DNA of 62,279 bases, from assembly GCF_025370755.1 (NCBI RefSeq), contig NZ_JAMXFC010000040.1, positions 1 to 62,279 of the forward strand. Reading direction: 5' to 3'. Of the stretch, positions 1 to 8,630 are shown piece after piece. The notes beneath the pieces are model-generated. The model saw only the letters and a program-made list of their open reading frames with translations. It searched no databases and was not told the DNA's origin. Each line of letters begins with the position of its first letter. Position 1 is the first letter of the stretch. Origin of the DNA: Laspinema sp. D2d. Its GTDB lineage: Bacteria > Cyanobacteriota > Cyanobacteriia > Cyanobacteriales > Laspinemataceae. The position numbers and the translations under genes are program-made.

Positions 1-2
1 CA

Positions 3-40
3 AGGGGAGCCTAGATGCAAGTCGGGCTCCCCTCTTTATT
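3..40 (+). terminator. Rho-independent terminator-like hairpin
   Basis: A 9-bp perfect stem (AGGGGAGCC at 3-11 with GGCTCCCCT at 25-33) is followed by CTTTATT. It probably ends a plus-strand gene lying before the window, or serves both strands, because the 165-896 gene converges on it. Confidence 0.6.
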
Positions 41-164
41 GCTTTCGTGTCACTGGCTTAGTCTAAACTCCAGTTAACCAGAATAAATACCTAAAAGATA
101 CTCCAAGACCTTGGAGGGTTTGGAATACTCTGCTCAACAATCAATCCTATTGCCTTTCTGGGTG

Positions 165-896
165 TCAGATGATCAGTAACAGCACAGAATAAACCCCTGC
201 ACCCGTAGCAAAGGCCCAAAATTGGGTTTCTCGTTCTTCCGGTAGTTCTTCCTTAAGAATATTGAGAATAATGCCTCCCGCTAAAAAGGCAAATAGCAGG
301 GCGATCGCCTCATGAGAAATAGTCGTTACCCTACCGATCGCCCATCCGACAATCACCGACGTTGCCAATACCCAGCGCCCCTTATGATTGTAAGCCCGTT
401 TGTGATGTTCCCGTAAGCCAAAGTCATTAACCAGAAAATGTAACCCCATAGCGATGAAAAAGAGCCATAAACTCAAAACACTCGCTTCTTCTTCGGGATG
501 GGCCAGCAGATAGCCAATGAGGGCATTATAAAGCCCAAAAGAAATAATATGTAACCAAAAAACTCTCTCGCTCGTTCCATGTCCTCGCCCGATTTTAAGT
601 TGGTGCTGTCGGGATGTCTTTGCTAATTTTTCCAACCCATAAAATAGAGAAAATCCTAATAGGGACATGAGATAAACATGGTGTTCTAAAAATTCTAAGC
701 CATTGAGGGATGATGCCTCAACCGTGGCTTGTCCTTCACTCAGTTCAGGAAAAATGTGAATAAATGTGTAAGCGACAGATACACCCCCCGCCATAGAAAG
801 CCAGTAATTACGCGGGACTGAACCCAGAAAGAGTAGATTTTTGGCCCAAATATGAACGATCGCTAAGGCGATCGCAAAGAGGAAAGATAAAGTCAT
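165..896 (-). CDS. Multi-pass membrane protein, ZIP-like
   Basis: This 243-residue protein has about seven hydrophobic segments and a His-rich middle (HHVYLM near residue 72, LREHHKRAYNHKGR near 161). The C-terminal stretch SHEAIALLFAFLAGGIILNI followed by KEELPEER resembles the last helices of ZIP-family metal transporters, which is the basis for the call. The canonical ZIP metal motif in TM4 is not clearly present, so transport of zinc or another metal is an inference. It has an ATG start 22 bp downstream of the histidine-kinase stop on the same strand, so the two may be co-transcribed. Confidence 0.5.
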   Translation of the reverse strand: MTLSFLFAIALAIVHIWAKNLLFLGSVPRNYWLSMAGGVSVAYTFIHIFPELSEGQATVEASSLNGLEFLEHHVYLMSLLGFSLFYGLEKLAKTSRQHQLKIGRGHGTSERVFWLHIISFGLYNALIGYLLAHPEEEASVLSLWLFFIAMGLHFLVNDFGLREHHKRAYNHKGRWVLATSVIVGWAIGRVTTISHEAIALLFAFLAGGIILNILKEELPEERETQFWAFATGAGVYSVLLLII

Positions 897-918
897 AGAG
901 TAAATGAAAAGATTGAGA

Positions 919-2373
919 CTATTTAGGGAAAAATCCCTCTGAGAGTTTCAGCCAAACAATACAGGTTGTCCCCGAATGATCGAAACTAGATCGGTTTTGC
1001 CAATTGGGGTCTCGCCATTGTGGGGGAGTGGGACTAAAAACCTCGATTTCCCCTTGCATTTGGGTCATCAATTCTCGGGCGATCGCCAATCCTAGTCCCG
1101 TCCCGGGAATATCACTCTGGGCTTTGACTCCTCGATAATACCGTTGAAATAACTGTTCTAAGTCTTGGGGAGGAATGCCGATACCCGTGTCACTAATGGC
1201 GATCGCCATCAAGGTTACCCCCTCCATTGGGCGCTGATCCCCCACTTTCACATAAATTTTGCCTCCGGAGGGGGTATATTTCAAGGCATTGTCAATCAAA
1301 TTGCTCAATACTTCCCGCAGGGCTTTGGGAGAAGCGAGAACCGCAGGCAATTCCGAGGGGATATCGGTCCTCAACTCCAGATGCCGATCGCTGGCGATCG
1401 CCAGGGCCGAAATTAGCAACGGTTCCAGTACCGCCCGGATATCGCAGGGTTCTAAATCAAAAGCGGGGAGTAACAATTGTGGCGATCGCTTCTCCAACAT
1501 CGGAGTTTCCAACGGGACCTCGGTTTGCACATCTGGGACCGCTTCTATTTCTTCGGGTTCGATCGCCAAATTCATCTGTTGTAGCAACTCTTGCACGCGA
1601 TCGCTCTCCCGCAGAATACTTCCGGCAATATCTCGGTTCGGATCCGGTTCCCGCAGGCGTTTTAACAACAATTTCCCAAAGGTGCGTAAGGCAGTCAGGG
1701 GACTGCGCACCTGGTGCAGGAGGTTATCGAGTAAATCATGTTGTTCCGCCTGGAGGCGTTGATGTTGGCGTAGTTGCTGACTTAACCACCGTTGCCGCCG
1801 ATCCAAAATGCAGGCGATCGCGATGGTTTGGGCGATGCATTCAATCTGCATCCGTTCGCGATCGGTCCAGGGTCGGTCCTCTCGGCGGGTTACCAACAGT
1901 CCCATAACGATTTCTTCATGGATCAGGGGTAAGACAATTTGTCGGTGTTGCGCTAAATCCTCCCCCTCGACGATCGGTTCATCTTCTGGGTTTAAATATC
2001 GGATCGGTTCGATTAAATGAACCGTCACGGGTCCTTGGGAGGAAGCCGACACTAAGGGGGGCCCTTGAGCCAGGGGGGCATTCGTTCCCGTTGTCGGCGT
2101 TTCCCCGGGAATTGCCGTAGGGGGAAAGTCGGGGGTAGGACGCCCTGGGATTTCTGTGGCAATCTCTGAACCGGCGATCGCCCGGGCAGGATTTTCTTCC
2201 CACACCACAGCACTTTCGGGATAAGTCACAATCGGAATCAGCTTGGCTTCTCGGTCTTCTGCCAGTTCTTCGGTCAAATACACCACGCTCACGGAGGATC
2301 CTAGCCCTTTCGAGAGCAAACCCACCTGTGATTTACACAGGGCCACAAATTCTGAACTGGCTCCCATTCCCAT
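919..2373 (-). CDS. GAF-domain sensor histidine kinase
   Basis: This 484-aa cytoplasmic sensor kinase has no membrane segments. The N-terminal ~190 residues form a GAF-like sensor, interrupted by a Pro/Thr-rich low-complexity insert at about residues 70-113. A HisKA dimerisation domain follows with the phospho-acceptor H220 in the motif LLHQVRSPLTALR. The ATPase domain carries the N box (NLIDNALKYTPSGG, about 357-370), the G1 box (SDTGIGIP) and the G2 box (GTGLGLAIA). No response regulator is adjacent, so its partner is encoded elsewhere. The signal sensed cannot be read from the sequence. Confidence 0.85.
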   Translation of the reverse strand: MGMGASSEFVALCKSQVGLLSKGLGSSVSVVYLTEELAEDREAKLIPIVTYPESAVVWEENPARAIAGSEIATEIPGRPTPDFPPTAIPGETPTTGTNAPLAQGPPLVSASSQGPVTVHLIEPIRYLNPEDEPIVEGEDLAQHRQIVLPLIHEEIVMGLLVTRREDRPWTDRERMQIECIAQTIAIACILDRRQRWLSQQLRQHQRLQAEQHDLLDNLLHQVRSPLTALRTFGKLLLKRLREPDPNRDIAGSILRESDRVQELLQQMNLAIEPEEIEAVPDVQTEVPLETPMLEKRSPQLLLPAFDLEPCDIRAVLEPLLISALAIASDRHLELRTDIPSELPAVLASPKALREVLSNLIDNALKYTPSGGKIYVKVGDQRPMEGVTLMAIAISDTGIGIPPQDLEQLFQRYYRGVKAQSDIPGTGLGLAIARELMTQMQGEIEVFSPTPPQWRDPNWQNRSSFDHSGTTCIVWLKLSEGFFPK

Positions 2374-2569
2374 CTTCCCTTATTCGATTTACAGTAACGC
2401 TCACCGATGCCCGCCGCTTTCCCCCCGTACCCTGTTTATCCTAACTAGGTGAAGCCTAGGACCGGACCCTCTATGTTCATGTTGGCAGAAATTGAGTCCG
2501 GTTGCTTACTTCTGGGGTAAGATACTTTAGCCCCATTGAGAAAACCCGTTGCACGTTCTTTTATTTTCG

Positions 2570-2613
2570 GGCAATTCTGTGGCAATTCTGTGGCAATTTT
2601 ATGGCAATTCCGG
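2570..2613. repeat. Four tandem 11-bp units
   Basis: Four consecutive copies of an 11-bp unit beginning GGCAATT (GGCAATTCTGT twice, GGCAATTTTAT, GGCAATTCCGG) lie in the 561-bp gap between the histidine kinase and the DUF3155 gene. They are short tandem repeats in a non-coding region with no evident function. The unit is not a multiple of three, which argues against a coding origin. Confidence 0.8.
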
Positions 2614-2722
2614 GGCGTCAGGAATTGAATACAGGCAATTACCCCCCTTCGAGAGCGCCGCTGTCCTCGGGTCAACTCCAGTGAGTAATTCTGATCTCCC
2701 CCATCGGCTCTACTCTATTGAT

Positions 2723-2895
2723 TTTTGTAACAAACTTTATAGTTTTGTGAATTTTACCCCACCCTCGCTCTAAAGGGGAGCAAAAAAAGTCTGAAAAGGC
2801 TTATGATATAAGAGATGCGGCGTTTTGTAACAAACTTAGCAAGAGGGATTGATTTTTTTTATTACAGCGGATATAATCAGCACGACTTTTGTAAC
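2723..2895 (+). promoter_or_regulatory. Direct repeats upstream of the DUF3155 gene
   Basis: The 15-mer TTTTGTAACAAACTT occurs exactly twice, at 2723-2737 and 2823-2837, 100 bp apart. Its first nine bases recur at 2887-2895, close to the start at 2935. Repeated identical words in an AT-rich upstream region suggest binding sites for one regulator. The regulator is unknown. Confidence 0.4.
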
Positions 2896-2934
2896 CATCA
2901 CTACACCTGTCGGCTGAAATAGGAGGTAAGGATT

Positions 2935-3252
2935 TTGGCAAGGAGACGTAAGCGTAAGAGCCGTCGCCGCCAAGAAGGGCGCAGGATTTTAGAGCACGTG
3001 CCTCAGTATAGTATCGAAAGCGGTGAAGATAAGCCAGTCACAGCCGCCCGTAAATTCATCAAGGCAGAAGGCATCGTGCCACCGGCTTTGTTGTTAGTTA
3101 AGAGAAACGAGCATACCACGGATCGATACTTCTGGGCAGAAAAAGGATTGTTCGGTGCTCAATATGTAGAAGAAAATCATTTCTTATTCCCAAGCTTAAA
3201 GTTTTTTGAAAGCAAAGCAGAAATACCCCCTGTGGCTTTATCAGTCCGGTAA
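2935..3252 (+). CDS. DUF3155 conserved cyanobacterial protein
   Basis: This 105-aa protein opens with a strongly basic tract (ARRRKRKSRRRQEGRR) and has no membrane segment. I recognise it as the small cyanobacteria-restricted DUF3155 family; its function is unknown. The basic N-terminus would suit nucleic-acid or ribosome binding, but that is inference. The start is TTG: an AGGAGG Shine-Dalgarno at 2921-2926 sits 8 nt upstream and no in-frame ATG competes. It appears monocistronic. Confidence 0.8.
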   Translation: MARRRKRKSRRRQEGRRILEHVPQYSIESGEDKPVTAARKFIKAEGIVPPALLLVKRNEHTTDRYFWAEKGLFGAQYVEENHFLFPSLKFFESKAEIPPVALSVR

Positions 3253-3983
3253 AAGGGTTTTTCTGTCAGTCATAAGAACTGAAGGGTTAAGGGACTTATC
3301 GGCGGCGAGAGCAGGATTGTCCTGATCTGGCGATCGCCTCGGATCATCCTTCGGTGCGAAGGTTCGATTTATAGCAGACTCGAACAGCGTACCGAGTAAA
3401 TTTAGCAGATTTACAGGGGCATTAACTCAGTTTTGGCAAAAACTGGCGTTATAGAGAGTCCCGTAACGGCAAATGTTCCGTCAATCGGTTGATTGGTCAC
3501 GGGAAAAAACGGTTTGAGTGCCGCATCAGAAGTCGCGATCTTTACAGGCGCATCCAGTTTCCTTGGCGATTAGGGAAACCTGCGTTGGGTCGCGATCGCC
3601 GCGAGTGCTAAACCCTGAACGGGTCCCGGGCGATCGGTTGCGCCACGGTCAGGGTAAAGTTCCGGTCTGAATTCCGGCTATCACACTGCCGAAATGTCCC
3701 GTCCTCCTAACCAGGAACAGGGGAAAAAGCGTTTGGCCGATCAAAACTAACCGTTAAAATCCGACTTGACCTCATGGGGTCAATTAAGGAAACAAACCGA
3801 TTAAACTTACCACGCTTTTTTGAAATTAGCTCCATGACAAGCTCACGGGTTTGCATCGGGCTAATTTCTGCTATCCTATCACCCTCTAGGGTCACAGGAT
3901 TTAAAATAACCCGGGCGGTTACCGGGTTTTTAGCCCTACTGAGTCAGTTTCTTGAGTAGAGATCCAGTCAAGCAACCGGGTTT
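3253..3983. other. Intergenic region, no supported gene
   Basis: There are 731 bp without a convincing gene. Short overlapping ORFs on opposite strands (3707-3895 minus, 3774-3959 plus) lack ribosome binding sites and recognisable motifs. The right end carries degenerate copies of the ACCGGGTTTCT-type short palindrome found in several other intergenic regions of the window. Confidence 0.5.
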
Positions 3984-4523
3984 CTAACCTTGACTGTACT
4001 GAGGTCCTAGGGTTTGCTTGAGTACGGCCAGTTCATCGCGATGACCCGTAACTTTAATTCTATTTTGGGTTGGATTATTCCCGGAACTCTCCAGTGACGT
4101 CACTTGGAGAGACACCTGTTCAATCCGACCCGAATTTTGCCAATAAAACCACCCGGCGACTGGAGATAACAGAATCAATCCCAGAAATAAATTCCCGACT
4201 TGGGGGATGACCATTGATAAAATTAGGCTCAAACACAGCATCCCCACTGCCGCCAACAGGGTCAAGAAAATCGCCAGAAACCAACTGGGACGGACAAATC
4301 CTTCAAACGTGACTTGATTGCGTTCCCCATCCACGGCCTTCACCCGATAAGCGCGGCGATCAAAATACCCTTGTAACTCAGGCAGAATCGACTCTTCCGG
4401 CTGTTCCGTTACCCATTCCAGTTCCTCCGTTCGGTCTTTTACCGACGCCCGAATAAAGAAAAACAACCCGATTGTCATGAGTAGGGTTAAAAAAAACGTT
4501 GATGAGAGAGTCGTCGTATCCAT
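3984..4523 (-). CDS. Cofactor assembly of complex C subunit B (CCB1-like)
   Basis: This is a 179-aa membrane protein. One N-terminal helix (about 8-25) is followed by a short soluble part, then a hairpin of two or three helices (about 80-130), then a soluble tail with a ferredoxin-like alternation of strands. The N-terminal pattern FFLTLLMTIGLFFFIRASVK fits the cyanobacterial/plastid CCB1 family, which helps attach haem c(i) covalently to cytochrome b6 of the b6f complex at the thylakoid membrane. Family assignment is from memory of the pattern. The gene stands alone, downstream of glgX on the same strand but separated by two hairpins. Confidence 0.6.
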   Translation of the reverse strand: MDTTTLSSTFFLTLLMTIGLFFFIRASVKDRTEELEWVTEQPEESILPELQGYFDRRAYRVKAVDGERNQVTFEGFVRPSWFLAIFLTLLAAVGMLCLSLILSMVIPQVGNLFLGLILLSPVAGWFYWQNSGRIEQVSLQVTSLESSGNNPTQNRIKVTGHRDELAVLKQTLGPQYSQG

Positions 4524-4620
4524 CGGTTCTATCTAAATGACTTCATGACGCAATTTTACATAAATTTACAAACAAACTACGACTCGGGCCTCGTCTAAGC
4601 AAGTCCTGGAGTACCCTCTT

Positions 4621-4650
4621 AAAGCCCAGAGACTAGAAACTGGGCCTTTT
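4621..4650 (-). terminator. Hairpin, likely terminator after glgX
   Basis: GCCCAG and CTGGGC form a 6-bp stem with flanking AAA/CTTTT that lengthens it. Read on the minus strand it follows glgX and precedes the CCB1-like gene, and is trailed by CTTTAAGAGG, so termination would be weak. Confidence 0.35.
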
Positions 4651-4790
4651 AACATCTACCCGTTCCCCGGATCTCCCTTAAATTAAAATCGATTTGAAAA
4701 AATTGTGATTTTGGATGCAGACAATATGGTAATCTACAATTCCTTACTATCCTGTTACATTGTCTTGCCCTAAAAAAGGCAGGTGTTTTG

Positions 4791-4818
4791 GTGCGTTACG
4801 GTGGCTTCCGTGACGCAC
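4791..4818. repeat. Palindromic hairpin GTGCGTTACGG/CCGTGACGCAC
   Basis: Two 11-nt arms (4791-4801 and 4808-4818) pair with one G-U position around a 6-nt loop. The GTGACGCAC word recurs in the MITE-like elements at 26574-26747 and 35935-36020, so this may be a related dispersed repeat. It lies just downstream of glgX and could also act in mRNA 3'-end formation. Confidence 0.5.
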
Positions 4819-4924
4819 TCTTTTCCCCAAAACTCAATCCAGCAGTAATCCAGCATTTCTGAGATTAATCCCAGAGGATGTCGGGACAATTCAGCGACTG
4901 TCCCGACGCAGTGTCCTGGCGTCT

Positions 4925-7072
4925 CTACTCAGAACGCCTTAACACGACCACCGATTGCCCGAAAACGGGGACCGCCTTATCTGCGGTATAGATGGGTCCA
5001 TCTTCTAAAAAGCTAGGTTCCTTGGTATCAATCACAGTAATCCACTGATGTTCGTTTAACCCCTCGGGTAACTTAAACTCGATGGATTCCCAATGGGCAT
5101 TAAAGAACAGGAGGAACGTTTCGTCAATGACTCGCTGACCATAGCGATTGCGCCGGGGAATTTCCTGTCCATTTAACAAGACTGCGATCGCCTTGGCAAA
5201 CCCTACACCCCACTCCTCATCCTCCATCTCGCTGCCATCAGGATTAAACCAGCTAATATCATTCACCGTCTTCCCATAAATCGGGCGGCCCTGGAACCAC
5301 TTGCGCCGCTGAAACACCGGATGCTTGCGACGGAAATAAATCAATTGCCGAGTGAAATCTAACAACTGGGCTTTTTCCTCGGGAAACTCCCAATTCAGCC
5401 AGGAAATTTCACTATCCTGACAGTAGGCATTATTATTCCCCCCTTGGCTACGTTCCATTTCATCCCCCGCCAATAACATGGGGATACCTTGGGACAGCAT
5501 CAGGGTCACCAGAAAATTCCGCTTTTGGCGTTCTCGCAAGGCCAATACCTGTTGATCATCCGTATCTCCTTCTGCGCCACAATTCCAGGACCGATTGTGA
5601 CTCTCCCCATCACAGTTATTTTCCCCATTGGCTTCATTATGCTTCTCGTTGTAGCTCACTAAATCGTAGAGGGGGAAGCCATCATGAGCCGTGATAAAGT
5701 TGATGCTGGCATAAGGACTGCGCCCTGTGGTTTCATATAAATCCGAACTCCCAGTGAACCGATAAGCAAATTCACCTAACGTCCGGTCCTCTCCCCGCCA
5801 GAAGTCACGCACCGTATCCCGATATCGCCCGTTCCACTCGGACCATAACAGAGGAAAATTCCCTACTTGATAGCCGCCGGGACCCACATCCCAGGGTTCA
5901 GCAATCAGTTTCACATCGGAAAGGACTGGATCCTGATGGATGATATTAAAGAAAGAACCCAAATTATTGACGTCATACAGTTCCCGCGCTAGGGCCGATG
6001 CCAAATCAAATCGGAACCCATCGACGTGCATTTCTAGCACCCAATAGCGCAAACTATCCATAATTAATTTCAGGATTTGCGGATGGCGCACGTTGAGGGA
6101 ATTGCCGCATCCGGTGAAATCCATGTAATACCGGAGATTGTCATCGACGAGGCGATAGTAGCAGGCATTATCTACCCCCCGCATGGACACCGTGGGACCG
6201 AGGTGATTGCCTTCCCCGGTGTGGTTGTACACCACATCTAAAATAACTTCGATTCCGGCTTTATGCAGGGCCTTGACCATTGCTTTAAATTCCTGCACTT
6301 GTTCTCCCGGTACAGTCGCGGAACTATAACCGGAATAAGGGGCAAAGAAATTAATGGAGTCGTAACCCCAATAATTTTTGAGTCCTTTATCCGCCAAATG
6401 TCCAGGATAGGCGAGGAAGTGATGAACCGGCATCAATTCGATCGCCGTAATTCCCAAGGTTTGCAGGTGAGAAATTACCGCCGGATGCGCTAGTCCGCTA
6501 TAGGTTCCGCGCACTTCTTCGGGGATATTCGGTTGAAGTTTGGTAAATCCTTTAACGTGGGTTTCATAAATGATGGTTTCATGGAAGGGAGTTCTTAAAA
6601 GTTGGTCTCCTTCCCAATCAAAAGACTCATCAATCACGATGGATTTCGGGATTAAATGAGCGCTATCAGTTTCGCTGAAAGAGAGGTCTTCCTCGGGAGA
6701 TTCCCAGTTATAACAAAACAGTTCGGGCCCATTGATTACATCTCCTTCAATCGCTTTAGCGTAGGGGTCAATCAGGAGTTTGTTGGGGTTAAATCGATGA
6801 CCTGCACCGGGGTCGTATGGCCCATGCACTCGATATCCATATCGCTGCCCCGGGGAAATTCCAGGGATGTAGCCATGCCAAACATGGTTATCAACTTCGT
6901 TTAGAGAAAGGCGTTGCTCTTTCCCATCTTTGTCAAATAAACAGAGTTCTACTCCCGTGGCATTTTCACTAAATAAAGCAAAATTTGTTCCTTTACCATC
7001 CCAGTAGGAACCCAAGGGATAGACTTTACCGGGCCATACTTCTAAATGCATATTGATCGGTTCACTCACCAC
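4925..7072 (-). CDS. glgX: Glycogen debranching enzyme GlgX
   Basis: This 715-aa GH13 isoamylase-type enzyme hydrolyses alpha-1,6 branches in glycogen. An N-terminal CBM48-like domain (about 12-130) precedes the catalytic barrel. All four GH13 regions are visible: DVVYNH (279-284), DGFRFDLAS (351-359, nucleophile D356), AEPWD (391-395, acid E392) and TAHDG (461-465). Length and motif set fit bacterial GlgX. It acts in the cytoplasm in glycogen breakdown; glgA at 45026-46501 lies in the same window but far away, so they are not one operon. The gene is monocistronic by spacing. Confidence 0.95.
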   Translation of the reverse strand: MVSEPINMHLEVWPGKVYPLGSYWDGKGTNFALFSENATGVELCLFDKDGKEQRLSLNEVDNHVWHGYIPGISPGQRYGYRVHGPYDPGAGHRFNPNKLLIDPYAKAIEGDVINGPELFCYNWESPEEDLSFSETDSAHLIPKSIVIDESFDWEGDQLLRTPFHETIIYETHVKGFTKLQPNIPEEVRGTYSGLAHPAVISHLQTLGITAIELMPVHHFLAYPGHLADKGLKNYWGYDSINFFAPYSGYSSATVPGEQVQEFKAMVKALHKAGIEVILDVVYNHTGEGNHLGPTVSMRGVDNACYYRLVDDNLRYYMDFTGCGNSLNVRHPQILKLIMDSLRYWVLEMHVDGFRFDLASALARELYDVNNLGSFFNIIHQDPVLSDVKLIAEPWDVGPGGYQVGNFPLLWSEWNGRYRDTVRDFWRGEDRTLGEFAYRFTGSSDLYETTGRSPYASINFITAHDGFPLYDLVSYNEKHNEANGENNCDGESHNRSWNCGAEGDTDDQQVLALRERQKRNFLVTLMLSQGIPMLLAGDEMERSQGGNNNAYCQDSEISWLNWEFPEEKAQLLDFTRQLIYFRRKHPVFQRRKWFQGRPIYGKTVNDISWFNPDGSEMEDEEWGVGFAKAIAVLLNGQEIPRRNRYGQRVIDETFLLFFNAHWESIEFKLPEGLNEHQWITVIDTKEPSFLEDGPIYTADKAVPVFGQSVVVLRRSE

Positions 7073-7454
7073 GAATTTTTAAAGAGAATCAAAACTGGCG
7101 ATCGCAAGTTATACCCGGAACTTGAGGGGGTCTGTTGGCGATCGCATTCGATTGTTCTCTCTTTAAATTTACGGGCTTCCCTGTTCTGTGGCTTCTACCC
7201 TAGGAGTGATGCGAACTGTTAGGGGTTATGTTACTGTAATTAGCCGGTCTGCACCCGAACCCTTGTTTTTAAGCAGTCCGGGTCAAGGCGGCTCAATAAT
7301 TGGGGTTACATCATATCTCACTTTTGAGGCTGGGTCAAGCACAAGGGCTGATTCCCTTTACCTCATGAGTCCAAGAACCGCTATATATCAAGAGGAGGAG
7401 AAAATAGCCGATCGCGCCAGGACCGGGGTTTTCCTCCCCTGGGGCGATGGGTTC
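7073..7454. other. Intergenic region upstream of glgX
   Basis: There are 382 bp between glgX and the redoxin gene, both on the minus strand. It should contain the glgX promoter, but I cannot assign a clear -10/-35 pair. Two HIP1-like GCGATCGC words occur near 7099 and 7138. The plus-strand ORF here is an overlap artefact of the redoxin gene. Confidence 0.4.
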
Positions 7455-8042
7455 CTACCATGCCCCATAATAGGCCGGTTCATGGCCCGGTTTCCATTTA
7501 ATATTGCAGCCAATGCTAGGTTTTTGGTCTGGGGAGATGGGGTCTCCTGCCAATACCGCATCGATCGCCTCCCGCAAGTCTTTTCCCGTCACAGGTTGAT
7601 TATTCCCAGGACGACTGTCATCGAGTTGACCCCGATACACCAAGTGGCGACTGCGATCAAACACAAAAAAATCTGGGGTGCAAGCGGCAGTATAGGCGAT
7701 CGCCACTTGTTGGGTTTCATCGTAACAATAGGGAAAGGAAAATCCTAACGTCAACGCCATTGCTTTGAGATGTTCCGGGGCATCCTGGGGATGTGTCTCC
7801 ACGGAATTAGAACTAATGGCTACAATTCCCACCCCGCGATCGTGATAATATGACCCCATCTTGGCAAGTTCTTCTTGAACGTGCTTGACAAACGGGCAAT
7901 GTTGGCAGATAAACATGACAACCAGTGCGGTTTTGTCCCGAAAGGTTTCCAGGGAGATGGTCTTTTTGGTCACCACATCCGGGAGTTTAAAATCTGGTGC
8001 CGGGGTTCCCAGTGCCAGCATGGTTGAAGGAGTTAAAGTCAT
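7455..8042 (-). CDS. Thioredoxin-fold peroxiredoxin/redoxin family protein
   Basis: This 195-aa cytoplasmic protein of the AhpC/TSA-redoxin family has the fold landmarks TPAPDFKLPDV near the N-terminus and a CQHCPF active site (C46 and C49), i.e. a CxxC centre followed by Pro. Later motifs GIVAISSNS, TPDFFVFD and LDDSRPGNNQPVTG match a common cyanobacterial and proteobacterial 'thioredoxin family protein' of about 190 residues. A role in thiol-dependent peroxide or disulfide reduction is inferred from the family. No signal peptide is visible. The gene appears single. Confidence 0.85.
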   Translation of the reverse strand: MTLTPSTMLALGTPAPDFKLPDVVTKKTISLETFRDKTALVVMFICQHCPFVKHVQEELAKMGSYYHDRGVGIVAISSNSVETHPQDAPEHLKAMALTLGFSFPYCYDETQQVAIAYTAACTPDFFVFDRSRHLVYRGQLDDSRPGNNQPVTGKDLREAIDAVLAGDPISPDQKPSIGCNIKWKPGHEPAYYGAW

Positions 8043-8630
8043 TTTTATCTCTGGAGTTTTTCAAGGGTTGGGCTTCAAGGGTTTATTATCCGTCAGGAAC
8101 CGCCCTCGGTTCAAATCCCTAGGACATTTCCCCCTTAACTTCCCGTCCCTTGATTTGACCTCTTACCATAAATTATCCCCGTTGTCATCCGCGAATTCTC
8201 GTAAAATTTTCCTGATCGGGAAAATGTAACCCAGGAAATGAACGCCTATAAACAGGTAGAAAAATACCCTAATAGTCCGCGATCACTGGTTTTTGGATGG
8301 CGAGCAAAATGAGCGCGTAACCTAAATGCTTTTTTTAGACGTAACCTACCCCCAGACGGGTACACACTTTTCCGCCGTCTCTAAAATTCTTTGTTTAGAG
8401 AAAATACCAGGTAAAACCCTTTCTATACAAGGCTTTGCGACAAAATTTTTCTCAGAATTATTCAGACAATCTCATCAAAATTCAGCGGAATTGAACCCAC
8501 GGACATCAGCCCGAGAGCATCCGTTACAAAACGTAATGATACTTCAGAAAATACTCGGTTTCCCAGACTCCGTAATTTTGAGTAAGATTTTAATAGAAAG
8601 ATTAAATAATTATAAGAAAGTATTTTAGCT
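8043..8630. other. Intergenic region upstream of the pentapeptide-repeat gene
   Basis: These 588 bp separate divergent genes and should contain both promoters. The 100-codon plus-strand ORF at 8326-8628 has no recognisable motif, no Shine-Dalgarno and ordinary intergenic composition, so I do not call it. The last ~60 bp before 8631 are AT-rich. Confidence 0.4.

Noticed and set aside
1165-2020. Several plus-strand ORFs inside the histidine-kinase gene
   Set aside because: They lie on the opposite strand of a protein with full kinase motifs, have Arg/Ser-rich nonsense composition and no ribosome sites.
7188-7748. 186-codon plus-strand ORF
   Set aside because: Half of it is antisense to the redoxin gene, which has a clear CxxC active site; no motif or ribosome site supports it.
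8326-8628. 100-codon ORF just before the pentapeptide-repeat gene
   Set aside because: No recognisable pattern, no ribosome site; it occupies the expected promoter region.
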